Source of the DNA: Photorhabdus bodei | GTDB taxonomy: Bacteria > Pseudomonadota > Gammaproteobacteria > Enterobacterales > Enterobacteriaceae | Assembly (NCBI RefSeq): GCF_003287735.1 | Contig: NZ_NSCM01000010.1 | Location: forward strand, 1 to 64,000 | Length of the DNA stretch: 64,000 nucleotides | Direction of reading: 5' to 3' | In this document: positions 21,099 to 33,500 of the stretch, in pieces | How positions within the stretch are numbered: the stretch's first letter is position 1 | How the letters are laid out: each line of letters begins with the position of its first letter | Position numbers and translations under genes: made by a program | The notes under the pieces: generated by a model | Databases searched by the model: none | What the model was told of the DNA's origin: nothing | The model's input: only the letters and a program-made list of their open reading frames with translations

Positions 21099-21880
21099 CA
21101 CAGCATAAAGAAAAATTTGATGGTTTGGCTAAAGGTTATGATCGCTACCGCCCTCGTTACCCGCAAGCACTTTTCCGTGAAATTTGCCACTGGCTGCCTA
21201 AAGACAGGGCACTGTCTGTTGTCGATATTGGTGCTGGAACCGGCATTGCTTTCGAGGGGCTGGCAAATCTGCTTGGTCAGCAACACCACTACACTGCCAT
21301 TGATATTTCGCAGGATATGATCGACACCGGTAAACAGAAACTGCCATGGGTCAGTTGGTTACATGGCAGTGCCGAACAGCATCTCGCCAATGTGGGTAAT
21401 CCTGACCTGATCATGGCAGCACAATCTTTTCAATGGATGGGTCGGACAACAGTATTAAATCTGGTCAGAAACAGTCTGGCAGATAATGGCATCATAGCGA
21501 TCCTGCAAAATAACCGAGATTACCGGCATAGTGAATTTCTGAATGAGTATGAAAATCTGCTGGAAGAATTAAGCCCTAACTATAGCCGTCACTATCGGGA
21601 TTTTGACTATGCGCAGGAATTGAATACGGCATTCCTGCATGAAAATGTCCTCCATATTACACTCAATACCCATTGGAGTATGCCTATTCCTAGCGAAGCA
21701 TTTATCGGGATGAGTCGTTCATCGACTCAAGTGCAACGTGCTTTAGCTGTTCACGGTGAGTTATTTATCGAAAGATTAAAAATGCTGGTGGATAAATATC
21801 AATTTGAGGGGAAATTGGCAATTTTATATGAAAGCCAACTGTTTATGGTTGTTAAGCAGGTTAATTCTGGAAACGAATAA
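21095..21880 (+). CDS. Class I SAM-dependent methyltransferase
   Basis: A 261-residue protein. SAM-binding motif I is VVDIGAGTGIAFEGL (about residue 42), an acidic residue follows in TAIDIS, and the post-motif region includes PDLIMAAQSFQWM. The early stretch FDGLAKGYDRYRPRYP is typical of the family that includes trans-aconitate and small-molecule methyltransferases. The substrate cannot be told. It overlaps the preceding small gene (ATGA) and abuts the following GNAT-like pseudogene by one base. Confidence 0.85.
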   Translation: MTQHKEKFDGLAKGYDRYRPRYPQALFREICHWLPKDRALSVVDIGAGTGIAFEGLANLLGQQHHYTAIDISQDMIDTGKQKLPWVSWLHGSAEQHLANVGNPDLIMAAQSFQWMGRTTVLNLVRNSLADNGIIAILQNNRDYRHSEFLNEYENLLEELSPNYSRHYRDFDYAQELNTAFLHENVLHITLNTHWSMPIPSEAFIGMSRSSTQVQRALAVHGELFIERLKMLVDKYQFEGKLAILYESQLFMVVKQVNSGNE

Positions 21881-22362
21881 TGTCAGAAATAGTGATCAGC
21901 TTCTCTATACCAACTGAGGAAAATATCAAGGGAATATTGGCACTCTTGCAAGACGTTTATCTGCCGACAGCACTGAATAAAACGCCTGTCAGTATTCTGG
22001 AGAAGTTAATTTATTGGAGAATTGCTAAATATGATAATCAGGGTGTTGCGGTTGTATTAATTGAGCAAGAAGACGATAATTTAACGTTCAGTTATTTATC
22101 TGTATTATCGGCATTCAGGAACCGGGGAATTGCCAGCAAATGACTCAATATCATTTGCCAATTTGAATATTTAGGCCCTTTTAATACCAACGAACACGAT
22201 CTCTATCTTTTATTATCAGATAAACAGTATTACCCGCCTGTTCTGTGGCAGGGCATACAATTAGCGAAATATGCCGATAATCTGGTTCTCTCATATATTA
22301 TTTCGCAGGCCTTTCAGGAACACCTCTGGTTATTGAATTTATTAACTCATGCACAAAGCTGA
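21880..22362 (+). pseudogene. GNAT-like acetyltransferase, interrupted by an in-frame TGA
   Basis: The frame opens at ATG 21880 and reads into the acetyl-CoA-binding type motif (LSVLSAFRNRGIASK), then hits TGA at 22141. The same frame continues without stop for 72 more codons to TGA 22360, encoding FEYLGPFN and LYLLLSDKQYYPP. A single CGA to TGA change would explain the stop, since R or another residue is expected after the A-loop. It is most likely a pseudogene, although readthrough is not excluded. GNAT assignment rests on the R-x-x-G-I-A motif only. Confidence 0.6.
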
Positions 22363-22441
22363 AAACTTAATGAATATCAACTTGAAGATACACATCAGTG
22401 GGAAAATACATATACTTATGATAATTATAAAAATATATCAC

Positions 22442-22568
22442 TATACCCTATGGATTTCAAGATGCATCGCGACGGCAAGGGAGTGAATCCCCGGGAGCAT
22501 AGATAACTATGTGACCGGGGTGAGCGAGTGCAGCCAACAAAGAGGCAACTTGAAAGATGACGGGTATA
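22442..22568 (+). repeat. ERIC element 3
   Basis: An ERIC copy with TATACCCTATGG at the left and GATGACGGGTATA at the right. It separates the plus-strand chemotaxis side from the convergent syrbactin cluster. Confidence 0.94.
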
Positions 22569-22688
22569 TAGCCGCCGTTTCACCTTTCGCCTTGCAAGCC
22601 AGACTAATAAAACAAGAGCGTAGCGATAATATCTAAGCCAAATACAATATCCAGAGAGCTCCAAATTTTTATTACAGCGATATCCTAC

Positions 22689-23051
22689 TTAATGAGGCAC
22701 TTCAAATTTAAAGTAATCGCTGAGGAGAACTATTTTATCGTCCATAATTTCGATTAATGTCACGCCCATATTGCTATAAATATCACTATTTTTACGACGC
22801 CCTTCATTTTCCCAAATAACGCAAGCCTGGCTATTACTAGCAATGAAACCAGTTTGCCTAAAATGTAAATATTCAAAATTCGAGAACAGTTTCTTGAGAA
22901 AAATAAGCGACATTTTTTTACCTACCATTGGAGGAATACCCGGATAATAAATTGAAATATCTTCGGAAAAAATATTATCCAATCGTTTAATATCATACTG
23001 ATTCATTGAGCTGAGAAGTTCTGCGGTTAACTCATCTATTCGGTTCATCAT
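22689..23051 (-). CDS. NTF2-like (SnoaL/ketosteroid isomerase fold) protein
   Basis: A 120-residue protein. The pattern NRIDELTAELLSSMNQYDIKRLDNIFSEDISIYYPG followed by VGKKMSLIFLKKLF and a beta-rich second half ending LLSDYFKF suggests the cone-shaped NTF2-like fold. Its role in the cluster is unknown. It is the last gene of the minus-strand unit, 54 bases after the NRPS gene. It may be a tailoring or accessory enzyme of syrbactin synthesis. The fold call is from the sequence pattern only. Confidence 0.65.
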   Translation of the reverse strand: MMNRIDELTAELLSSMNQYDIKRLDNIFSEDISIYYPGIPPMVGKKMSLIFLKKLFSNFEYLHFRQTGFIASNSQACVIWENEGRRKNSDIYSNMGVTLIEIMDDKIVLLSDYFKFEVPH

Positions 23052-23105
23052 GTTTTGTCCTCTGTTTTATTTATTTACCGACATAATCCCATTAAAAATT
23101 TAGGC

Positions 23106-26100
23106 TTAGCTGATTACTTCATTTTCCTGCTGCAAAACGTTTAATCGTTGCGCCAGTTGGCTGACCCTCGGTGCGTTAAATAGATCGCGTAACGTTATTT
23201 CAACGCCGAAGTCACTACGCACTCTTGCTATTACCCGCATTGCAACTAAAGATTCGCCGCCGAGCTCAAAGAAATTATCCTCTGGAGAGATATGTTCTAA
23301 TCCCAACAACTCGGCAAACAGACGACAAAGCGAGAGTTCCTGTGGGCTGGAGGTGCCACTTTCATTGACTACTACACTGTTCCACGTGGGTTTCGGTAAC
23401 GCTTTACGATCTAACTTTCCGTTAATGGTCAACGGGAAGTGATCAAGCTGCACTATTGCCGCTGGAATCATCGCTTCCGGCAAGCATGTGGTCAGACTGG
23501 ACCGTATTAACTGTGATTCAAGCGTAATACCCTTATGAGCAATGACATAACCCACCAACCGCTTCTGTTGACCTTCATCTTCACGCACAATGACCTCAGA
23601 CTGCACGATATCAGGGTGTGCATTTAACGCTGCCGCCACCTCGCCCAATTCAATACGGAAACCGCGGATTTTAACTTGATCGTCAGTGCGGCCAAGGAAG
23701 TCCAGTACTCCATCCCGACGCAATCTTGCCAGGTCACCCGTGCGATACATGCGTGCATCTGTGCCGATAAAAGGATCAGTAATAAAGCGTTCAGCAGTGA
23801 GTTCAGGACGATTCAGATAACCATGCGCTACCCCTGCACCGCCCACATATATCTCACCCACAAAACCTACCGGAACCGGGTGCTGAGCCTCATCAAGAAT
23901 ATAAATACCGAGATCATCAATAGGTTCACCAATAAGACTTGAAGCAGGCTGAGCAACGACTTCACGAGAAAGAGGGAAATAGGTCACATGTACAGTGGTT
24001 TCAGTAATACCATACATGTTGATCAACTGAGGTGCGTTGTCATCGTGCCTTTGATACCACTCCTCCAGAATATGCGCATTCAGCGCTTCTCCGCCAAAAA
24101 TCACCGTGCGTAGCACCAAACTCCGCCCAAGCTCAGGGGCTTCGCGATCAGCATGGATCAGCGCCTGAAACGCTGAAGGTGTCTGATTTAACACCGTCAC
24201 TTTTTCGCTAACTAAAAGCTGCAAAAAATCTGTAGGTGAGCGGCTGACTTCCCAGGGAACAATCACTAATCTTCCGCCATTCAACAATGCTCCCCAACAC
24301 TCCCAGACAGCAAAATCAAAAGCATAAGAGTGAAACATTGTCCAACAATCAGTTTCAGAGAAATTAAACCAGCGCTGAGTACTTTGTAGCAAACGCATCA
24401 TATTATGATGAGTCACTACCACGCCCTTGGGCACACCGGTGGAGCCAGAAGTGTAAATGATATAAGCAGGATGCGCTGACATCAGCGGTTGCAAGCGCTC
24501 TTTGTCAGACAGATCAGCAACACTTTGCATTTCCAGATGGGTGATCAATTCGGGATCATCTAGCAATACCATGGGGGTATGGGTTGTCAGGCGTTGCGCA
24601 ATTTCACTGGTGGTGATCACACAAGCAGGTTCAGCATCGTCAATCATAAAATCAAGACGACTTTGCGGATAATCTGCTTCCACTGGCACGTAAGCAGCAC
24701 CAGCCTTGATGATAGCTAGCAGTGTCACCATCATCTCAATAGAACGAGGTAAGCAGACCATAACACGCTGTTCCGGGCCTATTTGCTGTGATACCAGATA
24801 GCGAGCCAGTTGGTTAGCACGTTGGTTCAATACCGTATAACTAATATTCTCCTGCTGATAAGTCAGCGCCACACTATCTGGCATTGCAATTGCCTGTTGT
24901 TCAAAGCGCGAGGTCAGAGTTTCCTCATTTAATACTGTGCGCCGTGCAGGTAATAGGCTGCCTCCTATGTGCCAACCTGGCAATGTCAGTTCACCAATGG
25001 GGCGTGATATATCCGCCAGCAATTCAGTGATGAAATGCTGAAAAAGAGATTTTTGAAGGTTAATATCGTGGGGAGTGTAGAGGTTATCATTGGTATCGAG
25101 CGTAAACTGCAAACTGTCGCCTTCGCCATGATAATAAATGGTCACAGTGAGGTCTTCTACCGGTCCACTGGACAAATTTTTGGTACGCCCAAAATTACCC
25201 GCAAAGCTCACATTGCTGTTAAACAGCATCACATTGATATTCTGTGCAAACAAGCGGGGGGCAGAACCATTTCGCTGTAAATCACGATAGATATCTTCAG
25301 AACGATACTGCTGATGTTTGAGTAACTGGCGGATTTCCTGGCTGACCTGCTTACTAATGTCACCTATGGAATGAGCAGGATCTATTGTCAGACGCAGAGG
25401 TAATACATTGGATACCATACCTGGAATACTACGTAACATACGCCCTGAACGCGCAGTTACTGGCATACCCAAAGTAATATCCTGCTTATCGGTCATACGA
25501 GAAATCCAGGAAGCAACGATTGCAATAATAATTTGAGCCATACTACTTCCACTCTCTTCACTCAGAGTACGCAGAATATCATTGACCTTTGCCGGGATTT
25601 TACACTGGGTGCAACTGAACGAACCCAAATCGGCGAACTGACCAGGTTTCGCCCCTACGGCAAGGCTCTGTGGCTCACTTCGGCCTGCCATATACTGTGA
25701 CCACCACTGACGGTCATGTTGAAAATTTTCCGAGCGGCGGTATTCTTCGTCAAAAGCCAACAGATCGCTAAGAGGCCCGAAAGGATTTTCCAGCTCAGCA
25801 GCGCCAGTCAATTTCTGGGTATACAGTTCAGCAAGCCGCTGAATCAGCAATGTAGTGCCAAAAGCATCACTAACCAGATGATGGACACGGATAAACAAAA
25901 AATAGTGGTCATCACTGATTTTTAGCAGCGCAAAACCAAACAACGGCCCCTGTGTTAACTCCATCGGCCGCACCAATTCAGCTTTCATCCAGATTTCAGC
26001 TTCTGTTAACGCATCCGCATGGTTAGATAAATCAATAAGCGGACATTTCCATTGCAGGTTGGTAACAATCTGTTGTTGTAGTCCTTGTGGGTGCGGTACA

Positions 26101-26297
26101 ACCACCACTCGTAAACATTCAGCTTCATCTATCAACTGGGACAATGCCGAGTTAAGTGTCTCAATATCGATAGCGCCTGAAATATCGATATAACAACCCG
26201 TGTTATAAATTCCTGCGCTTACATTTAATTGTTCAGCCAGCCAAATTTCCTGCTGTGCTGCGGTCAGGGGGTAATAGCTCCCTTGATGTTGTTTCAT
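23106..26297 (-). CDS. glbF: NRPS module GlbF: acylating C domain, Thr-specific A domain, T domain
   Basis: A 1063-residue tridomain NRPS. The C domain (about 10-450) has the HHLVSDA motif near 140. The A domain (about 465-965) has YTSGSTGVPKGVV, and its specificity residues as I align them read D-F-W-N-I-G-M-V-H, the threonine code. The T domain has FFELGGESL near 1020. In glidobactin synthesis, from knowledge of the family, GlbF condenses a fatty acyl-CoA with threonine and passes it to GlbC. There is no TE, as expected for a loading module. It lies after the transporter gene in the same direction. Confidence 0.93.
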   Translation of the reverse strand: MKQHQGSYYPLTAAQQEIWLAEQLNVSAGIYNTGCYIDISGAIDIETLNSALSQLIDEAECLRVVVVPHPQGLQQQIVTNLQWKCPLIDLSNHADALTEAEIWMKAELVRPMELTQGPLFGFALLKISDDHYFLFIRVHHLVSDAFGTTLLIQRLAELYTQKLTGAAELENPFGPLSDLLAFDEEYRRSENFQHDRQWWSQYMAGRSEPQSLAVGAKPGQFADLGSFSCTQCKIPAKVNDILRTLSEESGSSMAQIIIAIVASWISRMTDKQDITLGMPVTARSGRMLRSIPGMVSNVLPLRLTIDPAHSIGDISKQVSQEIRQLLKHQQYRSEDIYRDLQRNGSAPRLFAQNINVMLFNSNVSFAGNFGRTKNLSSGPVEDLTVTIYYHGEGDSLQFTLDTNDNLYTPHDINLQKSLFQHFITELLADISRPIGELTLPGWHIGGSLLPARRTVLNEETLTSRFEQQAIAMPDSVALTYQQENISYTVLNQRANQLARYLVSQQIGPEQRVMVCLPRSIEMMVTLLAIIKAGAAYVPVEADYPQSRLDFMIDDAEPACVITTSEIAQRLTTHTPMVLLDDPELITHLEMQSVADLSDKERLQPLMSAHPAYIIYTSGSTGVPKGVVVTHHNMMRLLQSTQRWFNFSETDCWTMFHSYAFDFAVWECWGALLNGGRLVIVPWEVSRSPTDFLQLLVSEKVTVLNQTPSAFQALIHADREAPELGRSLVLRTVIFGGEALNAHILEEWYQRHDDNAPQLINMYGITETTVHVTYFPLSREVVAQPASSLIGEPIDDLGIYILDEAQHPVPVGFVGEIYVGGAGVAHGYLNRPELTAERFITDPFIGTDARMYRTGDLARLRRDGVLDFLGRTDDQVKIRGFRIELGEVAAALNAHPDIVQSEVIVREDEGQQKRLVGYVIAHKGITLESQLIRSSLTTCLPEAMIPAAIVQLDHFPLTINGKLDRKALPKPTWNSVVVNESGTSSPQELSLCRLFAELLGLEHISPEDNFFELGGESLVAMRVIARVRSDFGVEITLRDLFNAPRVSQLAQRLNVLQQENEVIS

Positions 26298-26325
26298 AAT
26301 TAATCCTCACAAGCTGGTGATATTT

Positions 26326-27591
26326 TTATTTATATAAATTGCGTAATGTGATGTCTGCCTGAGAACCACGTAGCAAAATCAATATGGCGCAGAAGCAAAC
26401 AACGACAGCAATAACAAAGGGAAGCCCTTGAAAATAGAGAGATTGTCCTTGACGAGATGAAAAATGCAGCAATAATGCTCCCAACAGCGGTGAAGCAGTG
26501 ATAGCCAGACCCAACATACAGTTCTGTGCTCCCAGATATTCCCCTTGTCGCTCATTACCGGCACGCAATGAAATCAAAGCACGAAGCGTTGAATCGCTGA
26601 TCAACGCCAGTGCATGCAAAGCAATTGCACCAGCAACAATAAGTGGTGATACCGCCAGGCTATAAGCGATAAACGCCAGCATATAGAGTCCGTAACCGAT
26701 GATCGCTGTGCGGTATTCGTTACAGTGCGCTACGAACATTTTTAGCAACCAAGTTTGCGTTATGATGATCCCGACGCCGAGCCCGGTGAGAGCCAGACCG
26801 TTTTCACGTGGTCCCCAGCCCAAACGCATTTCATTGAGTAAGACAAAACAGGCCAGAAAAATGCCATAAGCCACCATGCCAAGAGCCGAAGCATAAACCA
26901 GTCGTCTCAATACCCCATCCGTCGCCAGTAGTTTCAGGCTGCCCAAGGGGTTGGCACGGCGCCAGTCGAACGAACGCCGGTTCTCCTTGGTCAGACTTTC
27001 GTTCAGAACGAACATAGCGGCAATAGCGTTCACGGCTGCCAGTGAGCCAGCAATCACAAACGGAAGGCGCGGTGCAATCATGCCCAATAACCCTCCGAAG
27101 GCTGGCCCGGCAACCATGCCGAAGCCAAGAACACCGCTGACCAGACCGAAACGCGCTGCCCGCTGTGCTTCTGGTGTCACATCTGCTACGTAAGCTGATG
27201 CAGCGGAAGTACTGGCGGCAGTGGAGCCTGAAAGAAATATACCGGCCACCAGCCATCCTAATGACGGTGCTGTCGCCACCAACGTATAGCTCAGCGCTGT
27301 GCCAAACAGTGTTGAAAGTAATACCGGCCGTCTTCCCCAAGCGTCGCTAAGCGCCCCTAACAACGGGGCGAAAAGGAACTGTGCAAAAGCATATAGTGAG
27401 ACAAATAACCCGATTAACGGCACATCCGCTTCCAGTGATTGAGGGGCAACCTCCCGCAACAGATCGGGTAAAACCGGGAGTACAATCCCGATACCCAAAG
27501 CATCCACAGCCAATGTCATTAGGATCACGGCCAATCGGCGTTTATGCTGGCGGTTTTCAGGAAGGTGAACCGTTGGGGAAGAATCACTCAT
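26326..27591 (-). CDS. MFS transporter of the TetA-like drug exporter type
   Basis: A 421-residue protein with about 12 hydrophobic segments. Family motif A occurs as GALSDAWGRRPVLL (about 78-91), and motif C-like GPAFGGLLG is near 160. It overlaps the preceding synthetase gene by 4 bases and is transcribed with it. It is probably an exporter of the proteasome-inhibiting syrbactin and thus a self-protection factor. The symbol glbD is used in related clusters in my memory, but I leave it open. Confidence 0.88.
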   Translation of the reverse strand: MSDSSPTVHLPENRQHKRRLAVILMTLAVDALGIGIVLPVLPDLLREVAPQSLEADVPLIGLFVSLYAFAQFLFAPLLGALSDAWGRRPVLLSTLFGTALSYTLVATAPSLGWLVAGIFLSGSTAASTSAASAYVADVTPEAQRAARFGLVSGVLGFGMVAGPAFGGLLGMIAPRLPFVIAGSLAAVNAIAAMFVLNESLTKENRRSFDWRRANPLGSLKLLATDGVLRRLVYASALGMVAYGIFLACFVLLNEMRLGWGPRENGLALTGLGVGIIITQTWLLKMFVAHCNEYRTAIIGYGLYMLAFIAYSLAVSPLIVAGAIALHALALISDSTLRALISLRAGNERQGEYLGAQNCMLGLAITASPLLGALLLHFSSRQGQSLYFQGLPFVIAVVVCFCAILILLRGSQADITLRNLYK

Positions 27592-30500
27592 ACCTGTCCT
27601 CCTTTTATTATTGACGGAAAGTGATGGATTATCGCCTGCGATACATGTGCTACGTGCTCTTCCATCAGGCAGCTATAGTGATTCCCCGGCACTTCTGCGA
27701 TACGAATGGGAAGACTGGAGAACTTCTCCCAACCCCAGGCATTGGTCTCGCGGATCTCCGGCACAACAACCCCTTTCGGTAGTGGTTCCACCGCTTTTAC
27801 TAACAGCATGGGAATTGGCAACTGTACGGGTATTGGACGATATTTCGGTGACATATCCGACGCAGCCCGATAGACATTGAACAATCCGTTAATTGAGCCC
27901 ATATCATTCTGCGCCTGAATCAACGAGAAACGTTTTAGCTGCTCTTTGATATAGCTTAGTAACGCCTCGCGGGGTAATGCACGCATTTCGTCGTCATCCA
28001 AGCTGTCGATCATTTCCAGTCGGTCAGTGTAGTAGGCAAAAATACCAAGAATAACTTTGGCAATATCAGCATCTTCCTGATACGGAACTGGTGCATAGGG
28101 TGGCGCGGCAGAGTCGAGTAGCACCAGAGAACCGATGCTTTCTCCCTCGGCATGAAGCTGCCGGGCTATTTCATAAGCCACTTTTCCACCTAATGAGTGA
28201 CCGCCGATATGATATGGCCCCTGTTTTTGAGCCGAGCGCAAACAGGCAATATAATGTGTTGCTATCTCTTCCACCGATTGGTGCGGCGCAGTTTTTCCAT
28301 CAAGCCCCAAATATTGCATACCGATAAATGGCAGTTCTCGTGGTAATGCCGCGGCCAGGGGCATAAATTGGGTAACATTGCCGCCCATACCCGGCACACA
28401 AAAGAAAGGTGAATAATTACCATTACCGCCGTGATTAATTGGTACCAGGCAGTAGCGGATATGAGCATTTTCAGGAGCCAGGCTCTTTTTATCGTCAGAT
28501 AGTGAACGGACAACACGTGCCATTGTCGGCTGTTCGAGAAACTCCGCCAGCGTCAGACAGTGCTGGAAATGGTCACGCAAACGGGAGATCATCTGCGTTG
28601 CCAACAGTGAATGACCGCCCAGCTCGAAGAAATCATCTTCCAGGTTAATCGTCTCTTCACCCAGTAGCTCATACCACAATTGACGAACTGCTTCCTCTGG
28701 GCTGGCAGAATCAGATATCGCCGATGAATTCTGCAATTGTACGCGCCGAACAGGAGTCAATTTACTGACAACGACCTGTGCTTCCCTTCCAGCAATGGCC
28801 AGATCGAAAATAGCGCAGCCTTCTTGATTACTGAGACCGATCACACTTTCTTGACGGCGTGCGGCATAATCCACGGCCATTCCCACTTCTGCCCAGGTGT
28901 CCCAGTTAACTGACGTTACCGGTATAGCCTGTTGTCGCCAGTAGTGTGCCACGGCATCAAGATAACGGTTCGCCGCCGCATAGTCTGCCTGACCCATTCC
29001 ACCTACCAATGAGGCAAGTGAAGAGCACAACAGAACAAAGTCGAGAGAGTCCTGACTCATCGCCGTCATCAATTGCTGTGTACCACTGACTTTTGCCGCC
29101 ATCACATGCCGCCAGTCCTGCGACGTGCCATGCGCCAGCAATCCACTGGCTTCAATACCCGCTGAATGAATCACACCGTTGATAGCACCAAATCTTGCTC
29201 TCATCTGTGCCAATGCTTCATTTAATGCCACACCGTCAGCAACATCAGCGCACAGCATCATGATTTCAGCACCAGATTTCCGTAACACATCGAGTAAAGC
29301 TTCACTTGCCGCATGAGTTCCCCGGCGGCTCAAAATACCGAGTTTAACCTTACTGCATTTATTGCTGATGTGACGCGCCAGTGACTGACCGATACCTCCC
29401 AGCCCACCAGTAATTAGATAAACACCGCCATCACGCAGAATTTGCCGGTGCGGGATCTCATCAAGCTCAGTAAATGTCTGCAATTCACGCTCACCCTGCT
29501 TAAGCGTAATGCTGGTAACCGGTATTCCTTCTGTTGCTTCTTCCGGTTGCATATCCGTATACAGTTCCGCAATCAGCGATTGATATGTAGCAAAAGTGTC
29601 ATCATCCAGATCGATATGACGTGCGGAACACCCCGGGTACTCGGCCACCAATATTCCGAGCAAACCAAGCGCGGGTGCGGCATTACAGGCTTCCAGCACC
29701 TTGGCTGCCTGTAACCCACGGGAAATTAGGGTAATATTAAAAACCCTGTGATGACCGGTAAGCGCTTTAATTGCAGCCGCCAGTTGTTCAAATGCAGCCT
29801 CTGGTTGAGAAATCCCTGCCGCAGTCCAGCACCAGATAATACGTTCTGGTAGCATTTGTTGCTGTATCAGACAATCTATCAGTCGTTGATAATCTTCGGG
29901 CTGATCCTTACGCAAACGAAAGCGGTAGGTACTCTGTTGCAGAAATTCATCAGCATCTTCAACAACGATACTGCCGGGTGCCGCCGCTTCCCATAAATCA
30001 CTCAGCTCAGCGGCTTGGGCACCAAAAATCAACCACGGCGCACGATTCTGTTTTGCTTCGCCTAGAGGCTTCGGCAACCATCGAGGGTAACGACACCACC
30101 GTACTACATTCGACTCGTTCGCTGGCTGGAATGGTAAAGAATTGAACTGCCGTAAATTGTAACCGTGGATTTCAACCAGCACCTGCTTGCAATTCTGACT
30201 CTCATCCCAACTAAATAGCGTTATGTCATAAGTCCGTGGAGCCGTTTCAACCGCCAGACTGTAAAATTCGGCGCATAATGGCTGGTGCAGCGTCAGCGAA
30301 CCATAATGGAACGGTATTGAAGCATCACCCGGCAACAGACAGGCATGTAAGAACACCGTGCCTAAGTCGAGCAAAGCCGGATGTAATGCAATATCAGGCA
30401 AATCATCGATAAATGCCTGATTGAGTCGCAACTGTGCCAACGCACAGCGATCACCCATCCATACACCTGCAATGCATTGCCAGCGCGGTCCATAGTCAGC

Positions 30501-33500
30501 GAATGCCTGATTGAAACGCTCCGGCGCCTCTGCAACTTCTTCAAGCTGCAAATTCCGACGCAACTCATAAGGTGAGACAATCTCTGCTGGTGGAGAGCAT
30601 ATGGCAGTAACGTTGCCGTTTGCATGAAGTTGCCACATATCATTACCATCATCGCGAGACTCCAGCGTAAAGGCAAAGCTGCGATCAATGGTGGTCAAGC
30701 TGATGCGTATCTGACGTTCAACACCTGACGATAGTACCAACGGTGAGGGGAAGTAAACTTCACTGAAAGTAGCTGTGCCACCGGGTTGCAATTCGTTAAA
30801 AGCACGACGCACTAATTCCAGGCAACCTGTGCCCGGTAATACACCTTGCCCTGCGAAAATGCGATGTTCATCAATAAACCAGACATTATCATCTAGCTTA
30901 CAAGTAAATTGTGTGGCCCCCTCTCTATCCGATAACTGTGTGAAAATCGGTAGTTTTCTCTGTTGTGTACTTATGACAGCGGCTGATGTAGTGACAGGAT
31001 GTTCCAACCAGAGATGTTGGCGTTGGAGGGGATGCACTGGCAGCATAACCCGATGTAATTTGTGTGAATGACCAAATGCAGCCCAATCGATAGCGACTCC
31101 TTGCTGCCATAACTGCCCGATGGTATTGAACAGTACCTCTTCATCCAGTTTCTGCTGGTGAGTATGGCGCATCGTGGTTAGTGTCTGAGCCTGGCCGTTC
31201 TGCTGTAGATCTTTCAGCATGCTGGTCAGTGCACGCCCTGGACCGACTTCAAGCAGGATTGGATTGTCAAAATGGTTCAGCAACGTAAGAATACCATCAT
31301 AAAAGCGTACCTGCCGACGCAGATGATCTCCCCAATAACCAGAATTATCGCGATCTTGTTCACTGAACCAACTGCCACTGATATTGGATATCATCGGAAT
31401 GGTACTGGATTGTAGCGTGAAGCCTGCGCTGAATTCCCGCATCTGTTGCGCGGCAGCATCCATCAATGAACTATGAAACGCATGTGATGTCGTTAGTCGC
31501 CGGTAAGAAATACCTGCCTTGTTGCATTGCTCTTCCAGTACCGCGATATTGTCATGGCTGCCAGTTATCACGCACTGTTCAGGTCCGTTGAGCGCTGCAA
31601 ATTCACACTCTGGTGCCAGCGAAACCATACGTTCAGATGATGCCTGTACCGCCAGCATTGCCCCTGTGGGCTGGCGCTGCATGATTGCAGCTCGATTTGC
31701 TACCAATGCCAGTGTATCTTCCAGCTCAAGCATACCCCCTACACAGGCCGCAACCAATTCACCGAGGCTATGACCAATCATTGCTTGGGGGGTAATACCC
31801 CAAGCTTGTAGCTGGCAGGCCAGCGCATACTCAACAGTGAACAGCGCAGGCTGAGTATAACGTGTAGCATTTAACCGGTTGACAGCATTGTCGCGTTCCG
31901 ATTGCGGATAAATTAACTGCCTGATATCCAGTTTGATGTGTGGCTGTAGCAGTTCGGCACAGCGATCAAATTGCTGGCGGAATACACCATTACGCAGATA
32001 GAGCGATTGACCCATTTCAATAGACTGACTGCCTTGTCCCGGAAACATAAAAATCACCGATCGAGGCTGTTGTTTGCGACTCATAGTCTTAGTCTGTGGT
32101 GATAGTCGGCGTAGTTGATTGATTAATTGCTCCCGATCTCTTCCCACAACAAAAGCACGCTCGCTGAAAGCGCTGCGTCCTTGTTGCAAAGTCCCGGCAA
32201 TATCCGCCAATGGCTCATTACCGGTAGTCAGTGCGACTGCCAAGCGTTCCCCTTGCTGAATTAACGCTTGTGGCGTTTTCGCTGAAATCGGCAGCAGATG
32301 CCAGCGCTCGTCATCTAATATACGGACATCTTGCTGACGCGGAGCTTCCTCCAGAATAAGGTGCGCATTAGTGCCACCAATGCCGAAAGAACTTACACCG
32401 GCACGACGTGGCTTACTTGTTTGCGGCCAAGGGCATGCTGTATTGATTACAGAAAACGGGGTCTGTTCGAAGTGGATCGCAGGATTGGCTTGATGATAGT
32501 GAATACTTGGTGGCAAAGTCTGGTGACGCAGCGCCAACACGGTTTTGATTACACCGGCTATACCGGCGGCAGCATCAATATGTCCTATATTTCCTTTCAC
32601 AGAGCCTATTGCACAACTCCCTACAGGTAACACTTCACCATCAGATTGTTCCAGGAAAGCCTGAGTCAGCGCACGTATTTCTACTGGATCGCCTAAAGAG
32701 GTCGCCGTACCATGTGCTTCGATATAACTGATGCTGGCAGGCAATACCCCGGCATTACGTAGTGCGTCTTTGATCACTGAAGATTGGCCGTCAATACTTG
32801 GTGCCGTGTAACTCACCTTTTGTGCACCATCATTATTGACAGCAGAACCTTTAATTACCGCATGGATGGTATCGCCATCTTCTAAAGCAGCGGACAGACG
32901 TTTTAGTAATATCATCCCACCGCCACTGCCGCTGGCTGTACCGTTGGCCGCCGCATCAAATGGTCGGCAAAGGCCATCTGGAGACATAATTCCACCACTG
33001 ACATGGACAAAGCCAACCTGTTGCGGGTCCAGCGCTACAGCACCTGCCAATGCCATGTCACATTCACCGCGTCGTAAGCTTTCGCAGGCAAAGTGAATAG
33101 CGGTGAGTGATGACGAACAGGCGGTGCCAATACTGACAGCCGGTCCGCTAAGGTTCAGCTTGTAAGCAGTACGTGTAGCGATAAAATCCTTGTCATTACC
33201 TATTTGCCACTGACCGGGGTCGAGGTGCATCCGGTCTTTATTTGGCATGACGTTTTCCAGCAGGTAATAATTGAAGCCACTGCTACCAAAGACACCTACT
33301 GAACGCGGTGTACTATCATTGCCATAGCCAGATAGTTCCAGCGTTTCCCATGCCATTTCAAGAAACAACCGCTGTTGCGGGTCCATCACCTGCGCTTCAC
33401 GTGATGAATAACCAAAGAAACGCGCATCAAACTCCGCACAACCCTCCAGCAAACGTGCGCGTCTGACAAACTGTGGGTGACTTAACAGCGCTGGATCGAC

